64,000 nucleotides of DNA from Epiperipatus broadwayi (GCA_028023455.1 JAQFVV010012666.1:1238257-1302256), one strand, 5' to 3'. Shown: positions 39,994 through 58,822, numbered from the stretch's first letter. Numbers and translations: made by a program. Notes: generated by a model not told the origin, from the sequence alone.

Positions 39994-40239
39994 TTAATTT
40001 GAATATTTCTATGAAACATGGCAGTGAAAACCCATATAAATTTGCCGCTTTGCAGTATACATTCTGCTGTGTTATATATTCAGCGTTAGTAAAGTTAAAT
40101 GTTGTATTTTCAATTATATTATGATTTTCATCATAAAATGTATAATAACGAATCCTTTCTTCACTATAGACATCGCAGAAGATTAATCTTGGCATAGTAT
40201 ATACGTCAATCACATGAACGCAAATTGGTCTCATAAAAA
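39994..40239 (-). CDS. Ig-like domain exon of a host gene
   Basis: This internal exon has a good acceptor (a pyrimidine-rich stretch ending ATGATTTTAG, before 40239) and a consensus donor GTAAGT starting at 39993. Its length is 246 bp (82 codons) and both junctions are phase 1, the usual arrangement for single Ig-domain exons. The translation fits an Ig fold: a first Cys in PRLIFCDVYS, a C-strand-like IRYYTFYDENHNII, an acidic NTTFNFTNAEY stretch with possible N-glycosylation sites, and the F-strand signature NVYCKAANLYG with the second Cys. It is squeezed between E3 and E1 and is the only convincing host coding sequence in the window. Neighbouring exons must lie beyond the transposons. It may also be a pseudo-exon. 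Confidence 0.55.
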
Positions 40240-40273
40240 CTAAAATCATAAGATATATTAAAGAAAACTTAAA

Positions 40274-40277
<4 letters not shown>

Positions 40278-40311
<34 letters not shown>

Positions 40312-40318
40312 TAATTTT

Positions 40319-40352
<34 letters not shown>
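40278..40352. repeat. Paired (TA)n runs
   Basis: Two TA runs around TTTATTAATTTTTATTA, giving another near-palindrome. Confidence 0.9.
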
Positions 40353-40840
<488 letters not shown>

Positions 40841-42378
40841 AACCTTCCAGGTTGGCACTAGAAAGAAATATGGGAAGGTCACATTTGGGATAAAGACAAT
40901 TAGTTGAGAAAAATGAATTGTGATATAATATAATATTCGGAATTGAATTTTTGGGAAAAAATTAGGCCTAAACTGTGATATCATTAATATTTCAAATTGA
41001 ATTTTAAAAAAGTAAAATCTAAACTGTGATGTGATTTGCTAATTGAAATTTGTATTTTAACAAAAATTAAAATTTTAAATAGATATATTGATGGGTCGAG
41101 TTTTGGAACTATATGTTTAGTGGTAGATGTTTGTATAGAATAGAAAATTTACATATCATTATAGACAGATGCATATGTGTATTATTAATTAGAATTTTTT
41201 TTATATGTTATTTATAAATTACTGATTATAGATTGTCTTAAAATCTTAGGTTTTAAAAATGATAAAGATTATTTGAAATAGTAAATGACATTTTAAAATT
41301 AATAATTAATGTTTAATATTTTTTTTAATTACTATGTATAGTAAATTCAAACATTATATTGTTTAAAATTTTATATATAATATTTCTGGCAAGCTTCCAA
41401 AGTTGTCATGGAAACATAGACAGCGTGAAAAAAAAAAGACAGGATTTACAACTAAAAAGTAATAAAAAAAAAACCTCCAAGGAAGAAGATAAGAAACTTA
41501 AAAGATTTTAAAAAAAACTCTCTAATAGTATAACAAATATAGAAAAAAATCGCAAGGATTATAACAATACATTTATGGGAAATTTATATTGTAAAACTGG
41601 AGTTACCATGAAGGAATAGACTCAAAAAAGTTACCTGTCTTCAAATCTCTACCAAAATTCATGATTCAAATCTACTACCTATAAAATTGCCTGGATATCT
41701 CTAAGTTAAGTTATTACTATTATAATCTATTTTTAATGTATATTAAAAATGAATAACATTAAGATGACAATGTTTTGTAAGATAGAGCTATTTCAAATTT
41801 TAAGTTTAGACGCTAAAATTAAACGCCTAATTTTTTTTTTAATTTAAGGAATTTGCTATTAATATTCGATAAAACAAAATTTAAAATGAAAAAAGATATA
41901 TATATATCCAATATGATATCAAGAAGATACTTTATATTATATCACTTCACTATACCCGAGTCTGTAACAGGATAATTTTCAATGCATGCAAATGTAATTA
42001 TAAAGCTTATCACAAAATTCTAAAAGGAAAAGACTATTGTCATTCTTAACAAAAATATGCTTTAACAATGGATAGACATTTTTTTTTATCTTAGAATTTA
42101 TGATGTCAATGAAATTAATATATGTGTTTCTTAACTTAATTTTTTTTTTTAAAAAAAAAAAAACATTTTACATGTAATAATGAGGTATTAACAAATATAT
42201 TTTTTTTATATTAGTTGTATAAACAATTTGTGTGTGTGTGTGTGTTTTATGTACCTTTTAAAAAAAATGAAGCAATGTAATTTCATATATATACATTATG
42301 ATATGATAATGTGTTTGGTATAATCCGGAGATTATACTATAGGTGATTATATATGTTCGGATGTGTGTGTGATGTTAC

Positions 42379-42380
<2 letters not shown>

Positions 42381-42467
<87 letters not shown>
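42381..42467. repeat. (ATT)n in the E1 5' LTR
   Basis: About 29 units. The matching tract in the 3' LTR has about 48, so it changed length after insertion. Confidence 0.97.
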
Positions 42468-43365
42468 TTAATTATATTTATTAAGCTGAATTTCGATAAT
42501 GATTGTTATAAAAAAAATAAAGAATTAAAACCTTGTCAGTTATACATTTGTTATATAGGGAGTAGATTAAAATAAGTTAACGATAGAAATAGTCAGAAAT
42601 GATTAGATTAAGTATATAGATTAAGTGTTTTAGTATTGTGGTCTCATGCTTGTCTCTAATTTTGTACAGTTAATGCTAGATGGAATATATATAATAATTA
42701 TAACGGACAAGTGTTATTTAAAATTCTATAATATTTCTAAAAGATTATTAATTTTTATTATCATCAAAGCGTTATAGATAATTTAATGGGATGTAATTTG
42801 GAAATTCATGACATTTACTATATAAACAAATGCACATATTCGAAGATATATAATGCACATATTTAAAAGTAGTCATTTTTCATTTTATCACAGAAAAATG
42901 TAATGGGTGATAAAGGTATCAATAATATTTTTTTTTAGTTATGATTTATTTTTTTATTTTTTTTTATAATAAATATTTTATTGAATCAACAGCTTATAGG
43001 AATTTCTTGAGTATATACGTTCGATTCTTCATTTCCACACACACACATCTAATTATCATAGTATAGTTATGGAAGATATGGGTTGTCAAAATAATTCTAG
43101 TTTTAGTTAAATTTGTTTGGTGGTAATAAATTTCAGTATTATAATACCAATAACACATTTTACTTTGCTTGGAATGGATAATGATATGGATAGAAAAGTA
43201 CCCGGTCCTAATGATTATCTATTCTATGTTAAGTATGAACTTCTATTAAAATAACATTTTTATGATTGTGCAATAGTTTAGTTTTAAACAGAGGCCCTGA
43301 ACATATTTCAATTAATCTTATAATATTATTGTCTATAGATGTTTTTATCATCCTTGTTGGCTTGA

Positions 43366-43374
43366 TATATAAAG
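43366..43374 (+). promoter_or_regulatory. TATA box of the E1 5' LTR
   Basis: TATATAAAG, 246 bp before the LTR end; the same box is at 50153-50161 in the 3' LTR. It is the best candidate for driving the E1 transcript. Confidence 0.55.
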
Positions 43375-43622
43375 ACCATACCCTATAACCTCAACTGAGC
43401 TAAGCCATAGAATAATTTCAATATAAAATCTTTTAAACAAATTTAAATATAATTTATAATTATAAATTTATTCTATTTTGCATAGAATTGGCGCCTGGGC
43501 AATTAAAATATAATAAAGTATAAATAAGTGAAAAGATGGAGGTTATGGGATAGGGTTACAAAATAGCTAGCCCAATCGTGGGCTTGATAATCATGAGGCT
43601 ATGTATATTGAGGGTTACAAAT

Positions 43623-43644
43623 TGGCCACCCAACTGGGGCTTCA
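43623..43644 (+). other. E1 primer-binding site, tRNA-Lys type
   Basis: TGGCCACCCAACTGGGGCTT, three bases after the LTR end, resembles the tRNA-Lys primer site TGGCGCCCAACGTGGGGCT with a few changes. The Drosophila gypsy element is known to use a tRNA-Lys primer. Confidence 0.55.
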
Positions 43645-45638
43645 ACATTTATGGGTTAAATGCTTGATATATGATTGGGTTTCAATGGCCTGACAATCAT
43701 GGTGCATGATGTTATGGATAACTGGTTGCACAATGATTGGTGATCAATTCATTTTTGTTCATATGTGTATTTTGTTTCTTTGTTGGAGATTATATTTTGT
43801 ACATTCTATTATGAATGACATATAAAGTGGCTTATGGTGGCATGCAATGTGAATGGCCTGATATACATGGGTTAAGTGGTTGTCCAATTGTGGAATCTTG
43901 ATTAATTAAGTCTCATATTCTGTAAAATATTTATCTTTTTTTGGTTTAATTGGTTAAGTGATGACTAGCATGTATGGCTTAATATATACTTGTAGAGTAT
44001 ATATATTTTTGTTGATATATATTGGCGTATATCTGAGATGAAAAGTAATCTTGTGCTATTAGAAGTATTTTAATCCTCTTTTAAATATACAGCTATTGTA
44101 GAATTGGTTCCAAAATAGAATCGAGTTGGTAGTTTTCCTTATTCAATGATTTCTGATATCAATCTGGAAGATCAATAAAAATGTTTGATAAAATGGAATT
44201 AGGGGTAAATTGAGCATTCACTAAAGTTTGAAATAAGCAAATTAAAGTTTGAAATAAGCCAATACCTGAGAGATGTGTAATAGATATATGAATGTTAGAT
44301 GTATAGATTAAAAAAAATTTTTTTAGGTGAAATAGATAAGTACAGCCATGAGAAAGCTTAGTTTTAATTATAAAGCTATAGCAATATCACAACTTGTAGT
44401 AAATTAATAAATGTTAAAGTTGATAACATATTTTTTTAATATATATCTTTTGCTTGTCAATCAAATATAGTAGTGATGCTAGATAAACAGAATTATTGGT
44501 AGCATTAAATTATAAAGTGTTAATATTGTTCACATCTGGAACACTTCTGTTATAGAAAGTCCATAATTTTGAAGGTTAGATAGCATGCTTGATTGGTGGA
44601 GTTTTGTTGGTTGTATTGCAGATTTTTGGAGATGGATGGAGAATTGTTGTTATTGTCTTGGGTATATGGTGTATTCATGTCACTGGTGATTGATTGTCCT
44701 CAATCACTGCTCCAACCCAAATTAGGATATCACTTGTTAGTTATCATGAAGCAGTTAACAGTAGTTCTGCCATGATTTTGCCTCTAAGACTCCAGAGAGA
44801 GCAAGGCATATTTATTTCTAATATATATGTAATATGTGTCTCTAATACTCACAAACATGAGCAAGACAATATCTTATTAATAGCCCCTAAGACTCCGATG
44901 TAAGCAGGGCATTGTGATAGTGTTTATAGTAGAATATTATGGGTTGTGGTAGCATAGAGTGGTTAAAGTGAGATGATTATCAGAGTGTTCATGGAGCATT
45001 GTATGTTTTAAAAGCAGTGATGGAATTCTTCTATCCATTTCAAAATTGTGAACTGCTAGCAATTCTTTTAAACTGTCGGTATCTGTTGGATCTTTAGAAG
45101 ATTGGATGAATATATAACTTGAATATATAGCTCATTCATAACAGATTATTTTCTATATTCTTATGCAAAAGTTGGAATTTTTCATATTTAATAAAAAATT
45201 GCATATCAGTTGTCATAGTAAATGCATGTCATCATTAATTTTATTTTTGGTTATAAATAATTATTTTTTTTGTTATAAATGCTGGTTATAATATTTGAAT
45301 GCATTCAATACTGGATAAAAATAAATGAACATGTTTAAATCGTTTGGCTTTTTATCAGTTATTTGAATTGCTGTAGTTTATAATATAGCTATAGTGGATC
45401 ATATAAAATTTAATTAATAATTTCAGTAATGTTTAGATTTATGTTATCTAGTTAAAACTTAATATCTTCTTGCTTATGTGTGTGTGGAAAATCGAACAAT
45501 ATATGGCAAATAAAATTGTAGAAATTTTATGTCATTCAGGTAGTGAGGGTGAGTTTGAATTATTGATTTGGTGGAGGTTGAAGCTGGTAACCGTTGTTTT
45601 CTTAAGTAATATTAATAAAGTTTTAAAAGATTATAAAA
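43645..45638 (+). other. E1 leader, about 2 kb
   Basis: Non-coding, with loosely repeated GG(G)TTAA(A/G)TG and CCTGA(C/T)A(A/T)(T/A)CATGG motifs between 43640 and 43990. The part at 44560-45160 recurs at 52060-52660. A TTTCAG at 45421 could be a splice acceptor upstream of the coding region. Confidence 0.5.
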
Positions 45639-46109
45639 ATGGAAGAATTTAGTTTATACGGTAGTCTGGGTGGGTCTCAAGAGACACCATCTCCAGACAT
45701 GGCTGCAATGTCCCCTGACCGTGAATCAGGAAATGAAGCTATAGATATGTCCTATGGAGAGTCTAGTAAGATGAAAGATAATATTTGTAAAACCACAGAT
45801 GATGATATGCCGATGTGGGCCAAATCGTTTTTTGTAAAATTAGAGTCTAGACGAGTAGAAGATAGAGAAAGGTCAGAAGAGATGTTTGCCAAATTAGAGT
45901 CTGGTCAAGTAGAAGATAGAAAAAAATCAGAAGAGATGTTTGCAGAACTAAAGTCTGGTCAAGTAAAACTAGAGTCTGGTCAAACAGAATTGAAATCAGA
46001 ACTAAAAGAAATAAAGTTGAGTCAAGATAAGTCAGAGGAAAGGTTGGCAGAAATAAAATTGGAAGTTTCAGAAATAAGGTCAGAAATGGTAGAAATAATA
46101 CTAGTATAG
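45639..46109 (+). CDS. E1 ORF-a: coiled-coil gag-like protein
   Basis: This 156-aa frame occupies the gag position. The N-terminus (residues 1-50) is acidic and Ser-rich, resembling the start of the E2 gag (LGGSQETPSPD against LGRSQELQSLD). From about residue 65 there are near-exact repeats of a Lys/Glu segment (KLESGQVEDRKKSEEMFA) forming a coiled coil, which suggests multimerisation. The frame ends at TAG 46107-46109, but the frame of the next ORF is already open across this point, so the two probably belong to one protein split by a one-base indel near 46095, or joined by frameshifting. No capsid homology region is visible. Confidence 0.65.
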   Translation: MEEFSLYGSLGGSQETPSPDMAAMSPDRESGNEAIDMSYGESSKMKDNICKTTDDDMPMWAKSFFVKLESRRVEDRERSEEMFAKLESGQVEDRKKSEEMFAELKSGQVKLESGQTELKSELKEIKLSQDKSEERLAEIKLEVSEIRSEMVEIILV

Positions 46110-46117
46110 TTAGGCAG

Positions 46118-47281
46118 ATGCAAGTTATGAAGAAGAAAGTAATAAGTCAGGAATCAGATATAGCAATAGAAGTAAAATTGAGTCAAAAGAAATCAGAGGA
46201 GAGGATAGTTGAAATAAAGTCAGAAAAGTCAGAGATAAAATTAGAAATGAAACTAGAAACAAAGCTAGAAGCAAGGTTAGAAATACCCAAAATGAAGCTA
46301 GAAATGCAGGAGAATATTAATGAACAAGTTATGCAGATTAATAAGAATGTTTGTTTAACTAGTGATGAAGTAAATGTATATAAAGAACTTGGAGAAATAG
46401 TTGATCAAGACTCAGAAGTAGATGGAAATGTAATTATAGACATACTTAAAGAGTTCAAGAAGAATCTTGATAAACAGAAAGAAGTTGATAAATTAATGAA
46501 GAAAGAAATAATTTCCTTAGACATAAAATATCTAGAAATTGTGGAAAATGAATGGCTTAAGGTTATTGATATTACAGGTAATAAATTTAAAAATAAAAAT
46601 GAAGACATAATTCCAAAGTGTGTTCTTGATTATTTAGAACATAAGGTAAAGGCAAATGTTTTTAAAATAATATTTTATGGAGATACTAAACATATATGTA
46701 GTAAGAAATATTTAATAGAAGGTGTTAGTCATGCTAGAGAAGTCAGTAAAGTGAAAATAAAATGTAAAATGAAGAAGACAAAGATGTTTGATTTAAATTT
46801 TCTTAGAAAAGTTATTAATCCGGAAAGAGATTTAGGTAAAGCCAAAGTAAAGCTTAAATGTAAAAGTGAGAAGAAAACTAAAGCAGATTCTATGAGAGAG
46901 GTAATTAATCACAATAAACATATGAAGAAAATTAAAGTAAAATTTAAAGAGATGAGTAGACAGAAGGTTAAGATAAGTTATCTTAATAAAGGTGTAGACT
47001 ATATAAGAGATAGTGGGAAAGCAATAATTAGATTTAAATTAATAAATGAAAAGATAGTTAATTTAAATTTTAGTAGAAAGATTATTGATGAAGAAAAAGT
47101 AGTTGTAAAGGCTAAAGTCAAACTAAAGAAAGTAAACAGAAAGTTGATTAATGTTATGGGTTTAAGGATATCGAGAAATAAGAGGATAGAGCATAGAAAG
47201 GTAAAAACTAGAATAAAGAAGATTGAGATAATGTCTCTTAGAGATAAACTTGTCAGAAGAAAGGAAATAAAAAATAATTGA
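46118..47281 (+). CDS. E1 ORF-b: basic protein with six 30-aa repeats
   Basis: This 387-aa protein belongs to no family I recognise. Residues 1-70 continue the charged coiled coil of ORF-a. Residues 80-195 form a mixed region (NVIIDILKEFKKNLDKQKEV, later DIIPKCVLDYLEHKV). From about 199 to 378 there are six repeats of exactly 30 residues, at 199, 229, 259, 289, 319 and 349, each of the form L-R-K-V-I-N-x(5)-L-G-K-A-K-V-K-L-K-C-K (clearest copy at 229-248). The repeats are strongly basic with alternating hydrophobic residues, suggesting beta strands and nucleic-acid binding. The protein could act as a nucleocapsid substitute in place of zinc knuckles. It lies 8 nt after ORF-a and ends about 300 bp before the 3' LTR. 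Confidence 0.65.
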   Translation: MQVMKKKVISQESDIAIEVKLSQKKSEERIVEIKSEKSEIKLEMKLETKLEARLEIPKMKLEMQENINEQVMQINKNVCLTSDEVNVYKELGEIVDQDSEVDGNVIIDILKEFKKNLDKQKEVDKLMKKEIISLDIKYLEIVENEWLKVIDITGNKFKNKNEDIIPKCVLDYLEHKVKANVFKIIFYGDTKHICSKKYLIEGVSHAREVSKVKIKCKMKKTKMFDLNFLRKVINPERDLGKAKVKLKCKSEKKTKADSMREVINHNKHMKKIKVKFKEMSRQKVKISYLNKGVDYIRDSGKAIIRFKLINEKIVNLNFSRKIIDEEKVVVKAKVKLKKVNRKLINVMGLRISRNKRIEHRKVKTRIKKIEIMSLRDKLVRRKEIKNN

Positions 47282-47569
47282 GCAAGGTTTAAAGTTACTC
47301 AAAATGCTCGCAGTTTGGTTCCATGTCCTGCAAGACATGATTAAGAAAAATCATACCTATTGTTCAATATAAAATTTAGTTTTTTTTTTTCTTGCTTATT
47401 TAATGTTATTAAATATAATAAGAACAAGTGTTTGTAAAAGCATTAAATGTTTTTTTTAGTGTTGTATGTTTATTTGATAAACATAATTTTTATTAAGGAA
47501 TGATTTTAATGTAAAATTTAATGTGTTATTAATATTGATTGTTGTTTATCCAATTCATTTTTCTTTCAT
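47282..47569 (+). other. E1 3' untranslated internal region
   Basis: Non-coding. It includes a short hairpin-capable CATGTCCTGCAAGACATG at about 47322-47339. Confidence 0.5.
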
Positions 47570-47582
47570 AAGGGAAAAGGAT
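47570..47582 (+). other. E1 polypurine tract
   Basis: AAGGGAAAAGGAT immediately precedes TGTAACC of the 3' LTR. Confidence 0.75.
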
Positions 47583-50407
<2,825 letters not shown>

Positions 50408-50431
50408 ATATATATATATATATATATATAC

Positions 50432-50720
50432 TAACATAAAAATGATACAGGTGTGCTAAAAGTCATTGTGAAAGGTCAAGGCAACTCAGATGGGTTTTGA
50501 AGAGGGCGAGGAACACGATCCATAGGTGTGAATTCTCACCATCACATATATGTACATATAAAATGGCAACCATATATTATGCGAAGTTGTATAGATCAAT
50601 GATGAAAGTGGCCAAATCAAAGATTATCCAAACTACTTGGTCAACTTGTGAGAGTTGGATAGATCATAGAAGACACTACTTTTGATAATGAAGTAAATAA
50701 AAGATGCTGAAAATTCTCAA
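50432..50720 (+). pseudogene. Unrecognised fragment, possibly a mariner C-terminus
   Basis: A 62-aa frame at 50497-50685 ends YYAKLYRSMMKVAKSKIIQ followed by TTWSTCESWIDHRRHYF. The final W-x(3)-C...IDHRRHYF resembles the W-x(2)-C-I-x-H-x-G-D-Y-F end of mariner transposases, but no catalytic domain or terminal repeat is present. I consider it unproven. Confidence 0.25.
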
Positions 50721-52059
50721 TCTACCATGAATTTTTCCATTTAAAGAAGATGCTCATGTTTGATCAAGATGTTTACTAAATCGTTCATAATTTTATGTTG
50801 ATATGTAACTGTTTGTTCTTTATGGTTAACATACTGATGCTATAAAAACTTAAGGTTTTCTCTCTTTCATTTATGTATTTATTTATTTTTTTACTTCCAC
50901 ATTGGATTTTTTGAGCTGGAAGTACCAAAGAATTTAGATGTATGCATTTCATGATATAAAATGTATTTTTTGAAATAAGAAAAAATATAAATGGTTGGGA
51001 TAAAAAAAAAAACTAGACTATGATGAAATGAATATAAATGTAGGTAAGACTTATTTTTGACTCATTAACAACATGACATTTAGTAACAAAATTAATTATT
51101 AATAAAACCTATATTACCCTTGATTAACAAGACACATACTAACAATTACTCATAAAATCAATTGATGGCAATTCCAGTTCTCATGATATATAATAGTAAC
51201 ATATGAAACAATTAATTCAATTATATGTATAAAATAATAATTTGTATATTGATATGATGATACCTTTTTTTAAAAAATAAATAAAAGAATAAATAAACAC
51301 AATGTTATTGGTTTAGATTGGTATTAAAGTTCATAATGTTTTTTAATATGATGGCATGAAAGGTAGAGACCTATGTATACCAAGAGTGACCTATAGTTGT
51401 TGATGTTATTATTTTATGTATTTTCCCTTTTTTGTGTTATTATTTTAATGAAATTGAGTGGAAGTGTAGGAATCATATCTATTGTATTTTAAAATGTATA
51501 TTTATATATTTAAATGTATTATGTTAAGATAAAATAAATTTGTTGATTTCAATTGATTTTACAAAGATTATCTATAATTTGTTGATAATACATCATTAAA
51601 TTTACATATCTCTTGATATGGAAATATATATGTAATATGTATCCAATAAGTGTACTATATAAATCATAACATCAAGTCATTGCCCACATTGGCTAGATAT
51701 ATTCTTATAATTTATACCTTAACAGAGTAATTACTCAGATTATGACTGAGTTTGAATTCTAGGGAATCTAATGTATTGACATGAAAATTGGGTGGATCAT
51801 GTGCATATTGCCAGATGAACGAGGGTTGAATGATAGTAAAGATCCATCTTGGTTGTAGTGTTATTGGATCTTTCCAATTTTCCATGGACAGCCGGATTCT
51901 TGTTTCGGTAAATATAATGGGATGGATTTAGGTGAATGGTTGGAGATGGGTCGATGGTCCGTTACATTTTTGGAGCTTGGTTTCAGTTTAGAATTACATT
52001 GAGAGTGTTGAATTGTAGAGTAGTAATTTTATCCATATTTGGAAAATTTGTGTTGTAGA
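50721..52059. other. No gene seen
   Basis: AT-rich debris between E1 and the leader-like fragment. Compositionally it resembles LTR-element leader DNA from about 51770, but I cannot align it with confidence. Confidence 0.4.
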
Positions 52060-52660
52060 AAATCTAGGATTTTGAAGGTTAGATTGGATATTTGATTGTT
52101 GGAGTTTGGTTGGTTCTATTGTAAGTGTTGATGATGGATGGGAAATTTTTGTCATTTTCTTGAGGATGTGATGTATTCATGTCACTCATGACTGATTGAT
52201 CTTATCCACTGCTCCAGCCCAAATTATGTTGTTAGTTATTAGTTATCATGAAGCAGTTAACAGTAGTCCTGCCATGATTTTGCCTCTGAAACTCCAAAGA
52301 GAGCAATGTAAGATTTCTTTTGATATATGTATAATATTAGCATCTAAGACTCCCAAAGATGAGCAAGGCAATATTTTTTTAAATAGAAGCTCCTAAGACT
52401 TGGATGTAATCAGAGCAGTGCAATAGTGTTTGCAGAAAATTATTATGCGTTGTAGTAGCTTAGAGAGACTGAAATGTGATGATCATCTGAGTGTTCATGG
52501 AACATTGTATACTTTAAGAGCAATGATTAAATTCTTTTATCTATCTCAAAGTTGTGAAATGCTAATCATTCTTTTGGCTGTCAGTATCTGTCGGATCTTT
52601 AGAGGAATGGATGAGTATATAACCTAAATATATAACTTATTCTTCAAGGACTGTTGATAG
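52060..52660 (+). repeat. Diverged fragment of an E1-like leader
   Basis: Collinear with 44560-45160 of E1. Shared blocks include GATGTATTCATGTCACT, AGTTATCATGAAGCAGTTAACAGTAG, CTGCCATGATTTTGCCTCT and CAGTATCTG(T/C)(T/C)GGATCTTTAGA. It shows that a further E1-family copy existed here; its LTRs and ORFs are gone. Confidence 0.8.
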
Positions 52661-52818
52661 TACATTGTTGGTCCATTATATTTTTTTTCTTGACACCTAT
52701 GTTTAAGGCCTTCTTTCATCGATTTATTTTCAATTATGATTTTCATCATTTATTCATATTCCATTACATTTTGATGCCACCATGTGGTTGGCTATCTGTT
52801 TGTCTATCTGTTGGTCCG

Positions 52819-57142
<4,324 letters not shown>

Positions 57143-57144
57143 AA

Positions 57145-57165
57145 TGGTGCCCAACTATAGGGGCC
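57145..57165 (+). other. E2 primer-binding site, tRNA-Lys type
   Basis: TGGTGCCCAACTATAGGGGC resembles the tRNA-Lys primer site TGGCGCCCAACGTGGGGC with one substitution and a small insertion, two bases after the inferred LTR end. Confidence 0.55.
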
Positions 57166-57715
57166 AGTGATGGCTATAGCTGGCCACGAGGAATTTAGTA
57201 AACTTTTTTAGAAGTCAATATTAATATTGTTTGCACTTGGGTGGATTGGTTATTCATTGATTAAAAATATTTGCCAATAATGAATTGTTTTAGCCATAAG
57301 ATATTATGTGAATATCTATTATATGATCTAATCCTTTGCCACTGAAAAATAAATAATTAAGTTGTCAGTTTATGATGTTGTGGTCTGTTGGCAATTCCAT
57401 AAAACACTGTAATGATTTTATCATTTATGATGATCTGTTTGTCTGGTCTTGTGATTGGCACTTATGCTATATTACATAATATCTAATGATATTTATATGG
57501 ACTAAGAAGCATGTAAAAAAAGGCATATTTAGTTGTTAATGTTGGAGCTTTAGGGATATTAAATGTCAGAGCATAGTTTTTTGGTGTAGATTCTTTTTGA
57601 TATTAGAGGCATGGAGGCAGGATGTCTTTTCAATAATTTCTTATCGATAAATTTATTAATAGTTCATTGCTAATATTTCAGTACTGTTAAATACTAAAAG
57701 AGTTAGAATTTTAAT

Positions 57716-58822
57716 ATGAGTGAAAACAAAGATAATCATAGTATTTCTGACGATTTGGGGAGATCCCAAGAGTTACAATCCCTTGATACACAGACTCTAT
57801 ATTTTAGTGTACAATTAAATAAGGAAGGGGAAGATTTGGATATAGCTAACCCAGAAGAAGCCACAATAATAAAGGGAAAACATGAAAATGAGCCAGATCA
57901 ATTAATGAGAAATACATTGGAGGAATTCTTGAAACAATTAGAAAAATCAAATAGTGAATTAAAAAGTCAAATCCTAAACTCAAAAAGTAAATTAGAACAA
58001 TCAAATAGTGAATTAAAAAGTCAGATCCAAAACTCAAATAGTGAATTAAAAAGTGAATTAAAAAGTCAGATCCAAATCTCAAATAGTAAATTAGAACAAT
58101 CAAATAGTGAATTAAAAAGTCAGATACAAAATTTAAATATTAAATTAGAGAATCAAATGCAGGAGATCAAAGAGACATCTCAAAATCAAGTACAGGAGAT
58201 AAAGGACTTAAGGGAAGATTTGAGAAATCATGTAGAAGAATCAAAATTGGCCTCTGAAAAGCTGGAAATAAGAATAAGGAAAGAGATTGAAACAAATTCT
58301 GAAAGGGCAGAAAATATGATTGAGGCTATCCAGCAGGACTTTAAAAGTCAATATATTGTATTAAACAATGAAGTACAGGAAATAAGAAATTATCAAAAGG
58401 AAACAGTAGTATTTCAAAGAGAAGTTCAGGATAGAGTTGAATCTATTAAGGGAGCATTAGACAGTGCTAGAAGTAAAGTTAGTAATTTGAAAGAGGAAGT
58501 TAAAAATATAAATATAGCACCTGACAATGTAGTGAAAGGATGTCAGAGCCAGATTACCAGATTAATAGCTAAACTAGAAACTCAAGAGTTGACCCAATGT
58601 GAGATTAATCAAAATCTAGAAAGTGAGCTAAGTCAAGTTATGGGAATAGTAGAAAATTTTAATGATATAATGAAGAGTAATGCACAGCTATTACATAATA
58701 ATCTCCAAGATGAAATAGGGGAATTAATGACTCAGTCTGAGAGTAAAGTCTTTCAAAGGTTAGAAGATAAATTTGGGATAGATAAAGATAAAACTATTAT
58801 ACCAATTGGAACAACATATTAA
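57716..58822 (+). CDS. E2 gag N-terminal part: repetitive coiled coil
   Basis: A 368-aa open frame, first in the element and about 570 bp after the primer site. An acidic N-terminus (about 1-65) is followed by a long coiled coil. Residues about 75-145 are built from repeats of SNSELKSQIQNSNS and SKLEQSNSELKSQ, encoded by a minisatellite-like DNA repeat, so the number of coils can change by slippage. The remainder stays helical (VQEIKDLREDLRN, QREVQDRVESIKGAL). The N-terminal motif LGRSQELQSLD parallels E1 ORF-a, linking the two elements. The frame ends before the capsid region, which continues in other frames downstream. Confidence 0.75.
   Translation: MSENKDNHSISDDLGRSQELQSLDTQTLYFSVQLNKEGEDLDIANPEEATIIKGKHENEPDQLMRNTLEEFLKQLEKSNSELKSQILNSKSKLEQSNSELKSQIQNSNSELKSELKSQIQISNSKLEQSNSELKSQIQNLNIKLENQMQEIKETSQNQVQEIKDLREDLRNHVEESKLASEKLEIRIRKEIETNSERAENMIEAIQQDFKSQYIVLNNEVQEIRNYQKETVVFQREVQDRVESIKGALDSARSKVSNLKEEVKNINIAPDNVVKGCQSQITRLIAKLETQELTQCEINQNLESELSQVMGIVENFNDIMKSNAQLLHNNLQDEIGELMTQSESKVFQRLEDKFGIDKDKTIIPIGTTY

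Noticed and set aside
44593-44903. Two plus-strand frames in the E1 leader
   Set aside because: The collinear fragment at 52060-52660 does not keep these frames, so they are not conserved as protein.
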